A stretch of DNA of 64,000 nucleotides. It comes from Nitrospirales bacterium LBB_01. GTDB lineage: Bacteria; Nitrospirota; Thermodesulfovibrionia; Thermodesulfovibrionales; Magnetobacteriaceae. Each line of letters starts with the position of its first letter. Position 1 is the first letter of the stretch. The notes beneath the pieces are model-generated. The model made no database searches, was not told the origin of the DNA, and saw only the letters and a program-made list of their open reading frames with translations. Position numbers and translations under genes: made by a program. This document shows positions 1 through 8,474 of the stretch, one piece after another. The stretch is from assembly GCA_004376055.2 (NCBI GenBank), contig CP049016.1:186001-250000 (forward strand), written 5' to 3'.

Positions 1-115
1 TCATTTTTAAAATTAGCCGGTCTTTATATATTTTCAGAGCTATAGATTAACCGTAAGATATCTTTTATGTCAACACGCAATCGCTTATACAAAATTAAGG
101 AAAGACTACTTGTAT

Positions 116-2353
116 TTACAACTTCTTATATGAAAACATCAACTCTGGAATATCCAGTGACGAGACTTGCATGAGGCGCTGTTTTAGGCGGCTGTAGCGC
201 TTTCTTTCCTTGTCATTGTTTACTGCCATATAAAGAGCTTGCTTTGTGCCCACTAAAACCACAAGGCGCTTGCCACGGGTTACCGCCGTATATATCAGAT
301 TTCGCTGAAGCATTATATAGTGCTGCGTGTGTATCGGGATTATAACTGCCGGATATTCACTCCCCTGTGATTTATGAATTGAAATAGCATAGGCTAAATA
401 CACCTCATCCAGTTCCTTGTAGTCATAAGTAACGAGGCGGCCGTAGAAATTGATTTTCAACTCCTGAAGCTCCTCGTTTATGTCGTTAATTCTGCCAATA
501 TCTCCATTGAAGACCTCTTTGTCGTAGTTATTTACGACCTGCATCACCTTATCACCGATCCGGAGAGTCTTACCCATACGCTGGATTCCGGCGGCTTCAG
601 GATTTAGTGCGTTTTGAAGCTCCGCATTAAGGTTTGTAGTTCCCAGAAGTCCCTTGTTCATTGCGGTAAGGATTTGTATATCGCTATGCGTATCAAGATC
701 AAAACGCTCCGGCAAAATTGTCTTATTCAGTTGCAGTATGATTTCAAGTATTTTTTCCGGATCCTTTTCCTCAAGGAAATAGAAACCTCCGGCTTTGTCA
801 AGGTCTTTGACCAGAATCGGCCCCTCGCCTTTGTTTATCTTATGAGCGTTTGTCACTATGAGACTTGTCTGAGACTGACGGAATATTTCGTTAAGCATCA
901 CCGTGTGCACAACTTTTGACTCTATAATATCTTTCAAAACCGTTCCCGCTCCAACCGACGGCAGCTGATCTACATCCCCTACAAGAATAAGCGTTATCCC
1001 CACAGGAAGTGCCCGCAAAAGCTGATACATCAGCATTGTATCGACCATAGAGGCCTCATCAACGACAAGTAAATCCGCTACCAATGGGTTTTTTTCGTTT
1101 CTCTTAAATGCGCCCTCCTTAGGGCTAAAGTCAAGCATTCGGTGAATTGTCTTAGCCTCTGAGCGGGTAACCTCAGACATCCGTTTTGAAGCGCGTCCGG
1201 TTGGCGCACACAGCGATATTTTAAGCCCAAGCTGTTTATACACCCGCAGTATTGAATTGATTATTGTGGTTTTACCTGTGCCTGGGCCACCTGTTATTAT
1301 TAACACCTTTTCAGTAAATGAGCCTCTGACCGCCTCCTTTTGCGCCGCCGCCAATTTAATGTGAAGCTCCTTTTGCACCCAGTCTATCGCCTTAATGTCA
1401 TCAAAGTCATTTATCGTTACAGGAGCAGATTTTAGATTTGCTATCATTTTAGTTATGCCAAGCTCTGCCGTATAGTATTTGTTAAGATACACCATACTTG
1501 AGTTAACTCCGGTCTTGCCCTCAAGGGAATCTTCTAAAACCAGACTACCGGCATCCACCTGAGCCGATATTGCGCGCACCACGTTTTCTTTTGGTATCTC
1601 AAGCACCTTAACACACTCATCTATAAAGGAGTCAAAAGGAAAACAGACATTTCCGGCATTAGTCAACTCAGTTAAAACAAACAAAACTCCAGCCTCAGCT
1701 CTTATCGGTGAGTTTTTCTCTACCCCCAGTTTAGCGGCAATCTTATCTGCTATCACAAACCCAATGCCCCATATCTCCATTGCAAGCCGATACGGATTTT
1801 CAGATACCACCCGCACAGAGTCGTTTCCGTAGCGCTTGTAAATTTTAGCGGCATACGCTGTGCTTACTCCGTAGCTTTGAAGAAACAACATCACACCCCG
1901 AATCTCACGTTGTTCGTCCCATGCGCTCTTTATCTGCTCAAGACGCTTATCCCCAATCCCTTCAACCTGTCGCAGCATTTCTATATCGTTCTCTATTATA
2001 TCCAGAGTGTTTTTACCAAATGTTTTAATCAGACGTTTGGCATACAGTGGGCCTATGCCCTTAATCATGCCAGAGCCAAGATACTTCTCTATACCGTCCA
2101 CAGTGGCAGGCATTATTGATTTGAACGTAGCTGCGTTAAACTGTCGGCCGTACTTGGGATGATTAGACCATGAACCGTTTATGTGAATAGTCTCACCGGG
2201 GAGCACCCCCGGCATTGTGCCACAGACCGTTATCAACTCCCGTACTCCAAGCACCTTGAGCTTTAATATGGCATAGGCGTTTTCATCGCTATAAAACGTA
2301 AGCTTCTCCACTTGACCTTGAAGCTGCCCTGTCTTTGCCTCTGATGTTGACAT
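116..2353 (-). CDS. recD2: RecD2-type ATP-dependent DNA helicase
   Basis: 5'-3' superfamily 1B DNA helicase, 745 aa, cytoplasmic, expected to act in DNA repair without RecBC. Visible features are an N-terminal OB-like region, helix-hairpin-helix repeats (GIGPLYAKRL and VEGIGDKRLEQI, roughly residues 95-145), Walker A GGPGTGKTT near residue 354, Walker B VVDEASMVD near 430, and a C-terminal UvrD_C_2-type motif AISIHKSQGSEYP near 660. The length fits stand-alone RecD2 rather than the RecD subunit. It is transcribed divergently from the MazG-like gene across a 76 bp gap. The family assignment is secure; the repair role is inferred from the family. Confidence 0.95.
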   Translation of the reverse strand: MSTSEAKTGQLQGQVEKLTFYSDENAYAILKLKVLGVRELITVCGTMPGVLPGETIHINGSWSNHPKYGRQFNAATFKSIMPATVDGIEKYLGSGMIKGIGPLYAKRLIKTFGKNTLDIIENDIEMLRQVEGIGDKRLEQIKSAWDEQREIRGVMLFLQSYGVSTAYAAKIYKRYGNDSVRVVSENPYRLAMEIWGIGFVIADKIAAKLGVEKNSPIRAEAGVLFVLTELTNAGNVCFPFDSFIDECVKVLEIPKENVVRAISAQVDAGSLVLEDSLEGKTGVNSSMVYLNKYYTAELGITKMIANLKSAPVTINDFDDIKAIDWVQKELHIKLAAAQKEAVRGSFTEKVLIITGGPGTGKTTIINSILRVYKQLGLKISLCAPTGRASKRMSEVTRSEAKTIHRMLDFSPKEGAFKRNEKNPLVADLLVVDEASMVDTMLMYQLLRALPVGITLILVGDVDQLPSVGAGTVLKDIIESKVVHTVMLNEIFRQSQTSLIVTNAHKINKGEGPILVKDLDKAGGFYFLEEKDPEKILEIILQLNKTILPERFDLDTHSDIQILTAMNKGLLGTTNLNAELQNALNPEAAGIQRMGKTLRIGDKVMQVVNNYDKEVFNGDIGRINDINEELQELKINFYGRLVTYDYKELDEVYLAYAISIHKSQGSEYPAVIIPIHTQHYIMLQRNLIYTAVTRGKRLVVLVGTKQALYMAVNNDKERKRYSRLKQRLMQVSSLDIPELMFSYKKL

Positions 2354-2429
2354 AGTCCGCTACCCTATAGTACCATATTAAACATAATGCGTGTGATTGT
2401 AGCATATAAGTGACAGTGCCGGTGTAAAA

Positions 2430-2792
2430 GTGGATAAACTGGAAAATCTTAAGAATGCGTTACGGGAGTTTGTCCGTGAGAGGGATTGGGAGAGGTTTCA
2501 CAGTCCTAAAAATCTTAGCATGGCACTCAGTGCCGAGGCGGCTGAGATAGTAGAAATCTTTCAGTGGCTTACTGAGGATGAAAGCCGAAGTCTCTCCGAG
2601 AGCAAACTAAGCGGCCTCCGGCAAGAAATTGCCGATGTGTTTATATATCTGATTAATCTATCCGATAAGTTTTCCATTGATTTAATCAAAGAGGCACATG
2701 ATAAGTTGGAAATTAACTGCAAAAAATATCCGGCCCATATTGTCAAAGGCAAAGCCGATAAATATACCGAGTACGATACTGAGGGCAGTTAG
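2430..2792 (+). CDS. MazG-like nucleotide pyrophosphohydrolase
   Basis: All-alpha NTP pyrophosphohydrolase of the MazG/RS21-C6 (dCTPase-like) group, 120 aa. It would hydrolyse (d)NTPs to NMP and pyrophosphate, cleaning the nucleotide pool. The Mg-binding pattern is visible as SAEAAEIVEIFQW (ExxE, about residues 34-46) and QEIADVFIYLINL (ExxD, about 72-84). The start is GTG at 2430, with only a weak ribosome site. Four bases separate its stop from the next gene, so the two are probably co-transcribed. Substrate specificity cannot be read from the sequence. Confidence 0.88.
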   Translation: MDKLENLKNALREFVRERDWERFHSPKNLSMALSAEAAEIVEIFQWLTEDESRSLSESKLSGLRQEIADVFIYLINLSDKFSIDLIKEAHDKLEINCKKYPAHIVKGKADKYTEYDTEGS

Positions 2793-2795
2793 AGA

Positions 2796-3335
2796 ATGGA
2801 AATTATAATAGAAAAATCTGTAACAGGCGGAATGCTTAAGCTTCTAAAGGGTGATATAACGCAACGGAACACGGATGCAATAGTGAATGCCGCTAACTCT
2901 CATCTTCAACACGGTGGAGGTGTGGCGGGAGCGATTGTGCGAAAAGGCGGAGCTATAATTCAAGCAGAGAGCGACGCTATAGGCTATGTGCCGGTAGGAG
3001 GCGCTGCTTTGACTTCAAGTGGAACGCTCCCCTGTAAAGCCGTTATTCATGCCGTTGGACCCAGAATGGGAGAAGGTGACGAGGATAATAAACTTAAAAA
3101 TGCCATCCGCAATTCTCTGACACTTGCCTCAGAAAAAGGTTTTAACAGCGTATCAATGCCTGCTATTAGCTCAGGCATATTTGGTTTTCCAAAAGATAGG
3201 TGCGCAAAAATCCTTGTAACAGAGAGTTTTAGCTTTCTTAATAATAACCCGGAAAGCTCTGTTAAAATCGTAGAGTTTTGCATATACGATCCCGAAACGT
3301 TACAATGCTTTGTCAACGAATTTGACCGTATTTAA
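2796..3335 (+). CDS. Macrodomain protein (probable ADP-ribose/O-acetyl-ADP-ribose hydrolase)
   Basis: Single macrodomain of 179 aa with the signature DAIVNAANSHLQHGGGVAGAI (about residues 27-47), which forms the ADP-ribose pocket, and SMPAISSGIFGFP (about 120-132), the distal phosphate loop. This is the MacroD/YmdB type, which removes ADP-ribose esters or deacetylates O-acetyl-ADP-ribose. It follows the MazG-like gene with 3 intervening bases, a pairing that suggests a nucleotide-housekeeping operon. The exact substrate is inferred from the family. Confidence 0.9.
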   Translation: MEIIIEKSVTGGMLKLLKGDITQRNTDAIVNAANSHLQHGGGVAGAIVRKGGAIIQAESDAIGYVPVGGAALTSSGTLPCKAVIHAVGPRMGEGDEDNKLKNAIRNSLTLASEKGFNSVSMPAISSGIFGFPKDRCAKILVTESFSFLNNNPESSVKIVEFCIYDPETLQCFVNEFDRI

Positions 3336-3378
3336 CAATGATTTATCATAAAATGATCACATAAGAGGTGAAATTAAA

Positions 3379-4398
3379 ATGTTAAGCAAAAAAAGCAAAT
3401 ACGTGGTGGCAGTGGTTGGAGCAACAGGCGCTGTAGGAAATGAAATGATTGAAACGCTTCAGATGAGAAATTTTCCTGTGGACACGCTGCGGCTCTTTGC
3501 CTCGGAACGCTCAGAGGGCGGAACTCTTAAGTTTAAAGATGAAGACATAAAGGTGGAGCGTCTTAAGGCAGGAGTCTTTAAAGGAATAGACATCGCTCTG
3601 TTTTCTGCTGGAGCTGACAGAAGTAAGGAGTTTGCGCCGGATGCGGCTGCTGCCGGATGCGTTGTCGTTGATAATTCAAGCCAATGGCGGATGGATCCTG
3701 AAGTACCGCTTGTCGTGCCTGAAGTAAACCCCCATGATTTAAAAAAACACAAGGGAATCATAGCTAATCCTAACTGCTCCACGATTCAAATGGTAGTAGC
3801 GCTAAAACCCATTCACGATGCCGTAAGGATTAAGCGAATCGTGGTTTCAACCTATCAAGCAGTCTCCGGCACAGGCAAAAAAGCGATGGATGAGCTGCTT
3901 GAGCAAACCAGCGCACTCCTTCAGTTTAAGGATGTTAAAATCTCTGTCTATCCGCATCAGATAGCGTTTAACTGTCTCCCTCATATAGACGTGTTTCTGG
4001 ACAATGGTTACACAAAAGAAGAGATGAAGATGGTACATGAGACCAAAAAAATAATGGGAGATGACACCATAGCTGTAACGGCAACAACTGTGCGAGTTCC
4101 CGTTTTTAGAGGGCACTCAGAAAGCATAAATATAGAGACCGAGCGCAAAATTACTGCAAATGAGGCACGGGCGCTCTTAAGTGACGCTCCCGGTGTGATT
4201 CTATTTGATGCTCCAACTAAAAACGTTTACCCTCTGGCTATTGACTGCGTAGGACGGGATGCCGTCTATGTGGGCAGAGTGCGCGAAGATGAGTCCATAC
4301 AAAACGGCCTTAACATGTGGGTAGTCTCCGATAACCTAAGAAAAGGCGCCGCCCTAAACGCCGTCCAAATAGCTGAAGTGCTGATTAAGGAAATATAA
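3379..4398 (+). CDS. asd: Aspartate-semialdehyde dehydrogenase
   Basis: NADPH-dependent reduction of aspartyl phosphate to aspartate semialdehyde, the branch point to lysine, threonine and methionine. At 339 aa it has the usual length. The N-terminal nucleotide loop VVGATGAVGNEM and the catalytic cysteine in NPNCSTIQ (Cys133) are present, with the substrate-binding VRVPVFRGHSES around residues 238-249. A GGTG-type ribosome site precedes the ATG. dapB and a homoserine dehydrogenase gene, the two pathways it feeds, lie elsewhere in the window. A hairpin-rich repeat starts immediately after the stop. Confidence 0.96.
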   Translation: MLSKKSKYVVAVVGATGAVGNEMIETLQMRNFPVDTLRLFASERSEGGTLKFKDEDIKVERLKAGVFKGIDIALFSAGADRSKEFAPDAAAAGCVVVDNSSQWRMDPEVPLVVPEVNPHDLKKHKGIIANPNCSTIQMVVALKPIHDAVRIKRIVVSTYQAVSGTGKKAMDELLEQTSALLQFKDVKISVYPHQIAFNCLPHIDVFLDNGYTKEEMKMVHETKKIMGDDTIAVTATTVRVPVFRGHSESINIETERKITANEARALLSDAPGVILFDAPTKNVYPLAIDCVGRDAVYVGRVREDESIQNGLNMWVVSDNLRKGAALNAVQIAEVLIKEI

Positions 4399-4399
4399 G

Positions 4400-4618
4400 T
4401 AAGTAAGGGGGTGGACGCTGTCCTCCCCCTTAAACCCCCACCTGCAAGGGGAATGATTCCCCTTGACCCACTGTTTTTTTGATAGCGATTTTTCATTATG
4501 TGTAGGGGTAGCCCCCTGTAGCTGCCCAGATTAAAGAATTTTTCAACCGGCGTTCCGCCGCTTAAAAAGTTTCAATTGCGAGCTCCGCCCGCAAAACAGA
4601 CGAAAAGATTTATAAAGA
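4400..4618 (-). repeat. Multi-hairpin 3'-end element, copy 1
   Basis: About 210 bp element starting within a few bases of the asd stop and matched, inverted, by 25013-25201. Read from the gene outward it holds a stem at 4407-4429 (loop GCT), a 9 bp stem at 4446-4464 followed by a T run (4473-4480), a GGGG/CCCC stem, a CGGCG/CGCCG stem near 4550-4562 and a TTGCG/CGCAA stem near 4577-4595. Differences from the other copy are largely compensatory within the stems. The second hairpin plus T run resembles a Rho-independent terminator for asd. Confidence 0.8.
4446..4480 (+). terminator. Probable terminator of asd (inside the repeat)
   Basis: A 9 bp inverted repeat, AAGGGGAAT with ATTCCCCTT, is followed after eight bases by a run of seven T. 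The preceding 4407-4429 hairpin is also strong. The long gap between stem and T run makes this less than canonical. Confidence 0.5.
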
Positions 4619-4653
4619 TTTATGATTATCTATTTCAATCTATACCATATTTC

Positions 4654-4791
4654 TTAGGTCAAACTGGACTGAGGCATGTATTGTTCGGAAGACTCCCTAA
4701 CCACTTCTACAATTTCCTTAGCCGCTTTATCACTAAGGTCAGCGCTCTTAAGCCGTTCGTATATTTTTGGCGTGACTATTGTTGCCGCCAT
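4654..4791 (-). CDS. Small protein, possible truncated DUF1640-like N-terminus
   Basis: A 45-codon ORF on the minus strand beginning MAATIVTPKIYERLKSADL and ending MPQSSLT. A GGGAGG ribosome site lies about 12 bases before the ATG, and a good promoter (4862-4891) lies about 65 bases further upstream. The amphipathic, charged sequence resembles the N-terminal helix of short coiled-coil proteins related to DUF1640, cut short before the coiled coil. The homology is a recollection, not a search result. It may be a remnant of a longer gene interrupted by the neighbouring repeat. Confidence 0.4.
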   Translation of the reverse strand: MAATIVTPKIYERLKSADLSDKAAKEIVEVVRESSEQYMPQSSLT

Positions 4792-4861
4792 GCCCTTCTT
4801 TACCTCCCAAGCGTTTATCTCAAATCTCCGCTGTGCTGGCCTCAGTTGCAGTACTATTATA

Positions 4862-4891
4862 AATATAACAATTACACAGACTAAACGTCAA
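4862..4891 (-). promoter_or_regulatory. Sigma70-type promoter for the 4654-4791 small ORF
   Basis: On the minus strand TTGACG (4886-4891) and TATATT (4862-4867) are separated by 18 bases, close to the sigma70 consensus. An alternative TATAAT overlaps just downstream. Confidence 0.5.
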
Positions 4892-4930
4892 CTTTGTTGC
4901 ACTCAGTGGATTTAATTGCATTTTGAATTA

Positions 4931-4936
4931 TATAAT
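4931..4936 (+). promoter_or_regulatory. Candidate -10 box for the 4965 E1-like gene
   Basis: A perfect TATAAT lies 29 bases before the chosen ATG and just upstream of its AGGGGG ribosome site. No convincing -35 is visible at the right distance, so support is limited. Confidence 0.35.
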
Positions 4937-4964
4937 ATCAACTAAAAAGCAGGGGGATTTTGAT

Positions 4965-5699
4965 ATGGGATTTTCGGAGCAAGAGCTTAGCCGTTATAAA
5001 AGACAGATGATGATGGATGGATGGGGTGAAAAGACTCAGGAGAAGCTTAAAAACTCTACGGTCTTTGTGGCAGGGGCAGGAGGTTTGGGTTCTCCAGTAT
5101 CCATATATCTTGCTGTTGCAGGAATTGGCCACATTAGAATCTGCGACTTTGACTCCCCCGATTGGTCTAATCTAAATAGACAAATTCTTCACGACCACAC
5201 AAGAATTGGCATAAATAAAGCAGAATCAGCCAAAATGACGCTTAATAAACTAAATCCCGATATAGAAGTAACAGCCTTTATCGACAAAATAACCGCTGAT
5301 AACGTTGATGAACTCGTTGGCAACTCAGTGATAATTGTTGATTGTATGGATAATTTTAACACGAGATACGTACTAAATGAGTGCGCTATCAGAAAGCAGA
5401 TTCCGCTGGTTTACGGCAGCATATGGGGCATGGACGGCAGACTTTCATTTATCCATTATCCAGAAACGCCGTGCCTGATGTGTCTTTTTCCTGACCCTCC
5501 GCCACAAGAAACATTTCCGGTTTTAGGTACGACGCCGGGAGTTATCGGTTCTCTTCAGGCCCTTGAGGCTGTTAAATTCTTAACCGGAGTGGGAAAGCCG
5601 CTAAAGGGAAAACTTCTGGTGTGGGATGGAGCCGCCTGCGAGTTCAGAACATTTAAGATACGTAAAGACCCTAACTGTGCCACGTGCAGTAAGCTTTAG
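4965..5699 (+). CDS. ThiF/MoeB/HesA-family E1-like adenylyltransferase (first copy)
   Basis: E1-like enzyme that adenylates the C-terminus of a small ubiquitin-fold sulfur carrier (ThiS/MoaD type), 244 aa from the chosen start. The ATP loop GAGGLGSP, the Asp/Arg pocket (SNLNRQILH), the DNF motif (CMDNFNTRY) and two zinc-binding pairs (CLMC and CATC) are visible. ATG at 4965 is preferred over the upstream 4923 start because AGGGGG precedes it at normal spacing and the protein then starts as relatives do. No sulfur carrier gene is adjacent, so thiamine, molybdopterin or another pathway cannot be decided. A second E1 gene lies at 33826-34632. Confidence 0.88.
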   Translation: MGFSEQELSRYKRQMMMDGWGEKTQEKLKNSTVFVAGAGGLGSPVSIYLAVAGIGHIRICDFDSPDWSNLNRQILHDHTRIGINKAESAKMTLNKLNPDIEVTAFIDKITADNVDELVGNSVIIVDCMDNFNTRYVLNECAIRKQIPLVYGSIWGMDGRLSFIHYPETPCLMCLFPDPPPQETFPVLGTTPGVIGSLQALEAVKFLTGVGKPLKGKLLVWDGAACEFRTFKIRKDPNCATCSKL

Positions 5700-5789
5700 T
5701 TTATAACTAAATAATGAATCTTCTTTTCATTACTATGAGAGATGCTTTGTTTGCTAAAAAAACATGGGAAATAAGAATCTTATAAACAC

Positions 5790-7508
5790 ATGAAAATAAG
5801 AAATAAGATTATTATCATAATACTATTATCATCAATATTGCCGACTTCTTTAAGCGGAATGGTCGTTTACAATTTAATTGTAAATAATTCAATGGAATCC
5901 ATTAGAAATCACTTGATTGAAGCAGGAAAAGTCCGAGAGTCAATGATTGACTTATTATTTGACAGATACACAGATAATATAAAAATGATAGCAAACAGAA
6001 AATATTTAAAGGAAATGATAAAGATATATAATAATACCAACGATGAACATTTAAAATTGCTTAATCAGACAGCACTGAATGAAATAACTCAGAGTGTACC
6101 TTTGTTACACGAAGTATCAATATATGATCCAAACGGCAATATTATAGCTTCTACAGAAAGTACAAAAATCGGAAATAATTATAAAAATACAGATTATTTT
6201 GTGAAAGGTATAAACACATGTGGTTTTGTTGACATCTTCAGGGGTGAAGACAATGAACCTGATTTTCACTTTTCCTGTCCGCTAACATTAAATGGTAAAC
6301 TACTGGGTGTTGTTATCGGGGTTATGGATGGCAAGCACATTATGGAAATTGCAGATGACTACACAGGACTTGGAGCATCAGGAGAAACAGTAATAGCTAT
6401 GCGAGACAAAGATGGAGATGCCTTGTTTATAACACCAACAAGACACGACAAAAAAGCTGCTTTTCAACGTAAGGTATCACGTAACGATACCAAAGTACTT
6501 ATAACCCAGGCATTAATGAAAAAAGAGAACATATTTAGCGAGTTTTATGACTATCGTGGTGTACGTGTATTGGGAGTTACCCGCTACATAGATAATATGG
6601 ATTGGGGACTTGTTATAAAGATTGATAAATCAGAATTTTTAAAACCTTTGATTTACATAAGAAATATGATGATATTAGGTTACTTTGTACTATTAGGTGT
6701 AATAGTGGGTATTTTGGTCTTCTATATCAATCGAATCATTAAACCCTTGAGTTATTTAAAAGAAATGATTATTCAAATTTCAGAAAGGGGTGTTTATCAG
6801 AAGGTTGAGATATGCAGTAAAGACGAAATAGGTATTTTATCCCAATACTTTAATCAAATGGTAGATCATCTAAATGATGTACATCATAAATTAGAGGATA
6901 ATTTGAATGAAAAAACAATATTATTGAAAGAAATGCACCATAGAGTTAAAAACAATCTGCAAATAATCTCAAGTTTGTTGTATTTGCGGGGTGACTCAAT
7001 TAAAGACGAGAGCACGCATGAGCTAATAGAGGAAACCTGCAGCCGTATTAGGGCCATAGCGCTTTTGCACGAGCAGCTTTATAGATCAAAAAACCTTGCG
7101 AAAATTGATTTTTACGAGTATGTCAAAGTATTAACAGATGACTTGATATATACCTATGGCGCCGATACCGCTAATATTGTAATAACCCTAAACATTAAAG
7201 ACATTTTATTAGGCATTGACATTGCTATACCCTGCGGGCTTATCATTAACGAGTTGGTTACTAATGCTTTAAAATATGCATTTCCATCCGGCACGGGAGA
7301 AATTGTGATTGGAGTTTCTTTAGGCGGCATCAATATGTATGTACTAAATGTTAGTGACAATGGAATAGGAATTTCAAAGGATATCAATATTGCAAATACA
7401 GATTCCTTTGGTATAAGGCTGGTTAATGATTTAGTAGAGCAACAAAACGGGAAAATAACAGTAGAAATAAAAGATGGAACTGTATATAATATTGTTCTAT
7501 ATAGTTAA
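5790..7508 (+). CDS. Membrane sensor histidine kinase (HisKA_2 type)
   Basis: A 572 aa two-component sensor. A first membrane helix (about residues 7-27), a large periplasmic PDC/dCACHE-like domain (about 30-285), a second helix (about 290-312) and a HAMP linker precede a HisKA_2 dimerisation domain, MHHRVKNNLQIISSL, with the phosphoacceptor among His383/His384. The ATPase domain shows LIINELVTNALKYAF and DNGIGI. HisKA_2 kinases usually phosphorylate stand-alone receivers; one lies at 8008. Codon use is noticeably AT-rich compared with asd or serS, which hints at transfer. The signal sensed is unknown. Confidence 0.92.
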   Translation: MKIRNKIIIIILLSSILPTSLSGMVVYNLIVNNSMESIRNHLIEAGKVRESMIDLLFDRYTDNIKMIANRKYLKEMIKIYNNTNDEHLKLLNQTALNEITQSVPLLHEVSIYDPNGNIIASTESTKIGNNYKNTDYFVKGINTCGFVDIFRGEDNEPDFHFSCPLTLNGKLLGVVIGVMDGKHIMEIADDYTGLGASGETVIAMRDKDGDALFITPTRHDKKAAFQRKVSRNDTKVLITQALMKKENIFSEFYDYRGVRVLGVTRYIDNMDWGLVIKIDKSEFLKPLIYIRNMMILGYFVLLGVIVGILVFYINRIIKPLSYLKEMIIQISERGVYQKVEICSKDEIGILSQYFNQMVDHLNDVHHKLEDNLNEKTILLKEMHHRVKNNLQIISSLLYLRGDSIKDESTHELIEETCSRIRAIALLHEQLYRSKNLAKIDFYEYVKVLTDDLIYTYGADTANIVITLNIKDILLGIDIAIPCGLIINELVTNALKYAFPSGTGEIVIGVSLGGINMYVLNVSDNGIGISKDINIANTDSFGIRLVNDLVEQQNGKITVEIKDGTVYNIVLYS

Positions 7509-7520
7509 AAAGGGTGGTTA

Positions 7521-7814
7521 ATGACAATAGAGGATTCTACAAACAGAGTTGGAACATTAAAAGAAGCTCTTGATAATTTGGAAAAAGCAACAGACACTTT
7601 TTTAACGTCAGAGAAAAAAAATCAAAAATGTTGGCAGCTAATGGATTGTCCAAAAGAAGAAATGGAAATTTGTCCTGCCGTCTTGCAAAATGCCGAACGA
7701 AGGTGTTGGTTGGTTGCCGGTACTATGAGTGGTCGTAATAACAACTTAGTTTGTGTAAACAGGGCAGGGAGTTGTAAAAATTGCGAATATTATTTAAAAT
7801 GCTTATTGAGTTAA
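7521..7814 (+). CDS. Two-CW domain protein with repeat-derived C-terminus
   Basis: A 97 aa cytoplasmic cysteine-rich protein. The two CW units are visible: KCWQLMDCPKEEMEICPAV and RCWLVAGT, followed by CVNRAGSC, CKNC and a last Cys. Such proteins occur beside sensory genes in Nitrospirota and deltaproteobacteria; metal or cofactor binding is likely but unproven. It starts 12 bases after the kinase stop with a GGTGG ribosome site, so they are co-transcribed. The last codons (KCLLS and stop) are encoded by the left end of the inserted MITE-like element, so the native C-terminus may have been replaced. Confidence 0.8.
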   Translation: MTIEDSTNRVGTLKEALDNLEKATDTFLTSEKKNQKCWQLMDCPKEEMEICPAVLQNAERRCWLVAGTMSGRNNNLVCVNRAGSCKNCEYYLKCLLS

Positions 7815-7977
7815 CTCCTGTAAATTTTTTCATTCAGCAAATGATACAGTTAAAAGGACTGGATTCCCGCTCGTAGGCGGGAATGACAAAGGGGGGTCAT
7901 TCCTTTTTTTCTTGTCATTCCTGCGAAGTCAGGAATCCATTTTTTTGTTTGCGGAGCTAACTGCATATGCAATTTAT
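7798..7977 (+). mobile_element. MITE-like hairpin element, copy A
   Basis: The left end ATGCTTATTGAGTTAACTCC overlaps the end of the two-CW gene. The core is GGACTGG plus an 8 bp stem ATTCCCGC/GCGGGAAT, then an inverted partner stem ATTCCTGC/GCAGGAAT (written with one mismatch here). The right end is GCGGAGCTAACTGCATA. The ends form an imperfect terminal inverted repeat related to AGTTAACTCC. It carries no transposase. Related copies are at 19605-19796, 24622-24840, 24851-24940, 37630-37853 and 48542-48737. Confidence 0.85.
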
Positions 7978-8007
7978 TTAATAAGAAAAAACATTGGAGA
8001 TAAAGAT

Positions 8008-8436
8008 ATAGCCGATGTTAATATTTTGATAGTTGAGGATGAACGTATTATAGCTCGTGATATAGAAAAGAGATTAAAACGAATGGGGTATGCCGTGGTT
8101 GGAATAATGACCACAGGTGAAAATGCTGTTAAGACGTTATCTGAAAATATACCAGACCTTGTACTTATGGACATTAGGCTTAAAGGTAAAATTGATGGAA
8201 TCGAGGCTGCAAACCAAATACGGAAACAATACGATATCCCTATCATTTTCCTTACAGCACACTCCGATAAAGATACTTTGGACAGAGCGAAAGTAGCCCA
8301 ACCATATGGCTATCTACTGAAACCTTTTAACGTAAAGGATATAGCTACGACAATTGAAATATCTTTATATAAGCACAAAATGGATATAAGATGTAAGCAA
8401 GATTTGAAGCAATGCGTTCAGAAACCGAAAACATAA
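8008..8436 (+). CDS. Response regulator receiver, start codon probably ATA or displaced
   Basis: A CheY-like receiver with ILIVEDE (acidic pocket), LVLMDIRLKG (phosphoacceptor Asp) and LLKPF (Lys). Receivers of this group followed by YKHKM usually continue into PAS or kinase domains; here the chain stops after about 25 residues, so it looks truncated. No ATG, GTG or TTG lies between the inserted element and the first beta strand. An ATA codon at 8008 lies 8 bases after GGAG, exactly where the family start would be. Alternatively translation begins at TTG 7945 or TTG 7912 inside the element, adding about 21-32 element-derived residues. Likely partner of the kinase at 5790. Confidence 0.75.
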   Translation: MADVNILIVEDERIIARDIEKRLKRMGYAVVGIMTTGENAVKTLSENIPDLVLMDIRLKGKIDGIEAANQIRKQYDIPIIFLTAHSDKDTLDRAKVAQPYGYLLKPFNVKDIATTIEISLYKHKMDIRCKQDLKQCVQKPKT

Positions 8437-8474
8437 CTCTACAGACAATAGCTTAAAGCTTAGATACGGAAAAA

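Noticed and set aside
1-115. tRNA or other RNA gene at the left edge
   Set aside because: No cloverleaf or T-loop sequence; only AT-rich sequence downstream of recD2.
4266-4496. Minus-strand open frame over the asd 3' end and the repeat
   Set aside because: Antisense to asd and built from the GC-rich hairpins; no ribosome site or domain.
7855-7975. ATTCCCGC and ATTCCTGC repeats as a CRISPR array
   Set aside because: The repeats are inverted hairpins inside isolated elements with no regular spacers and no cas genes.
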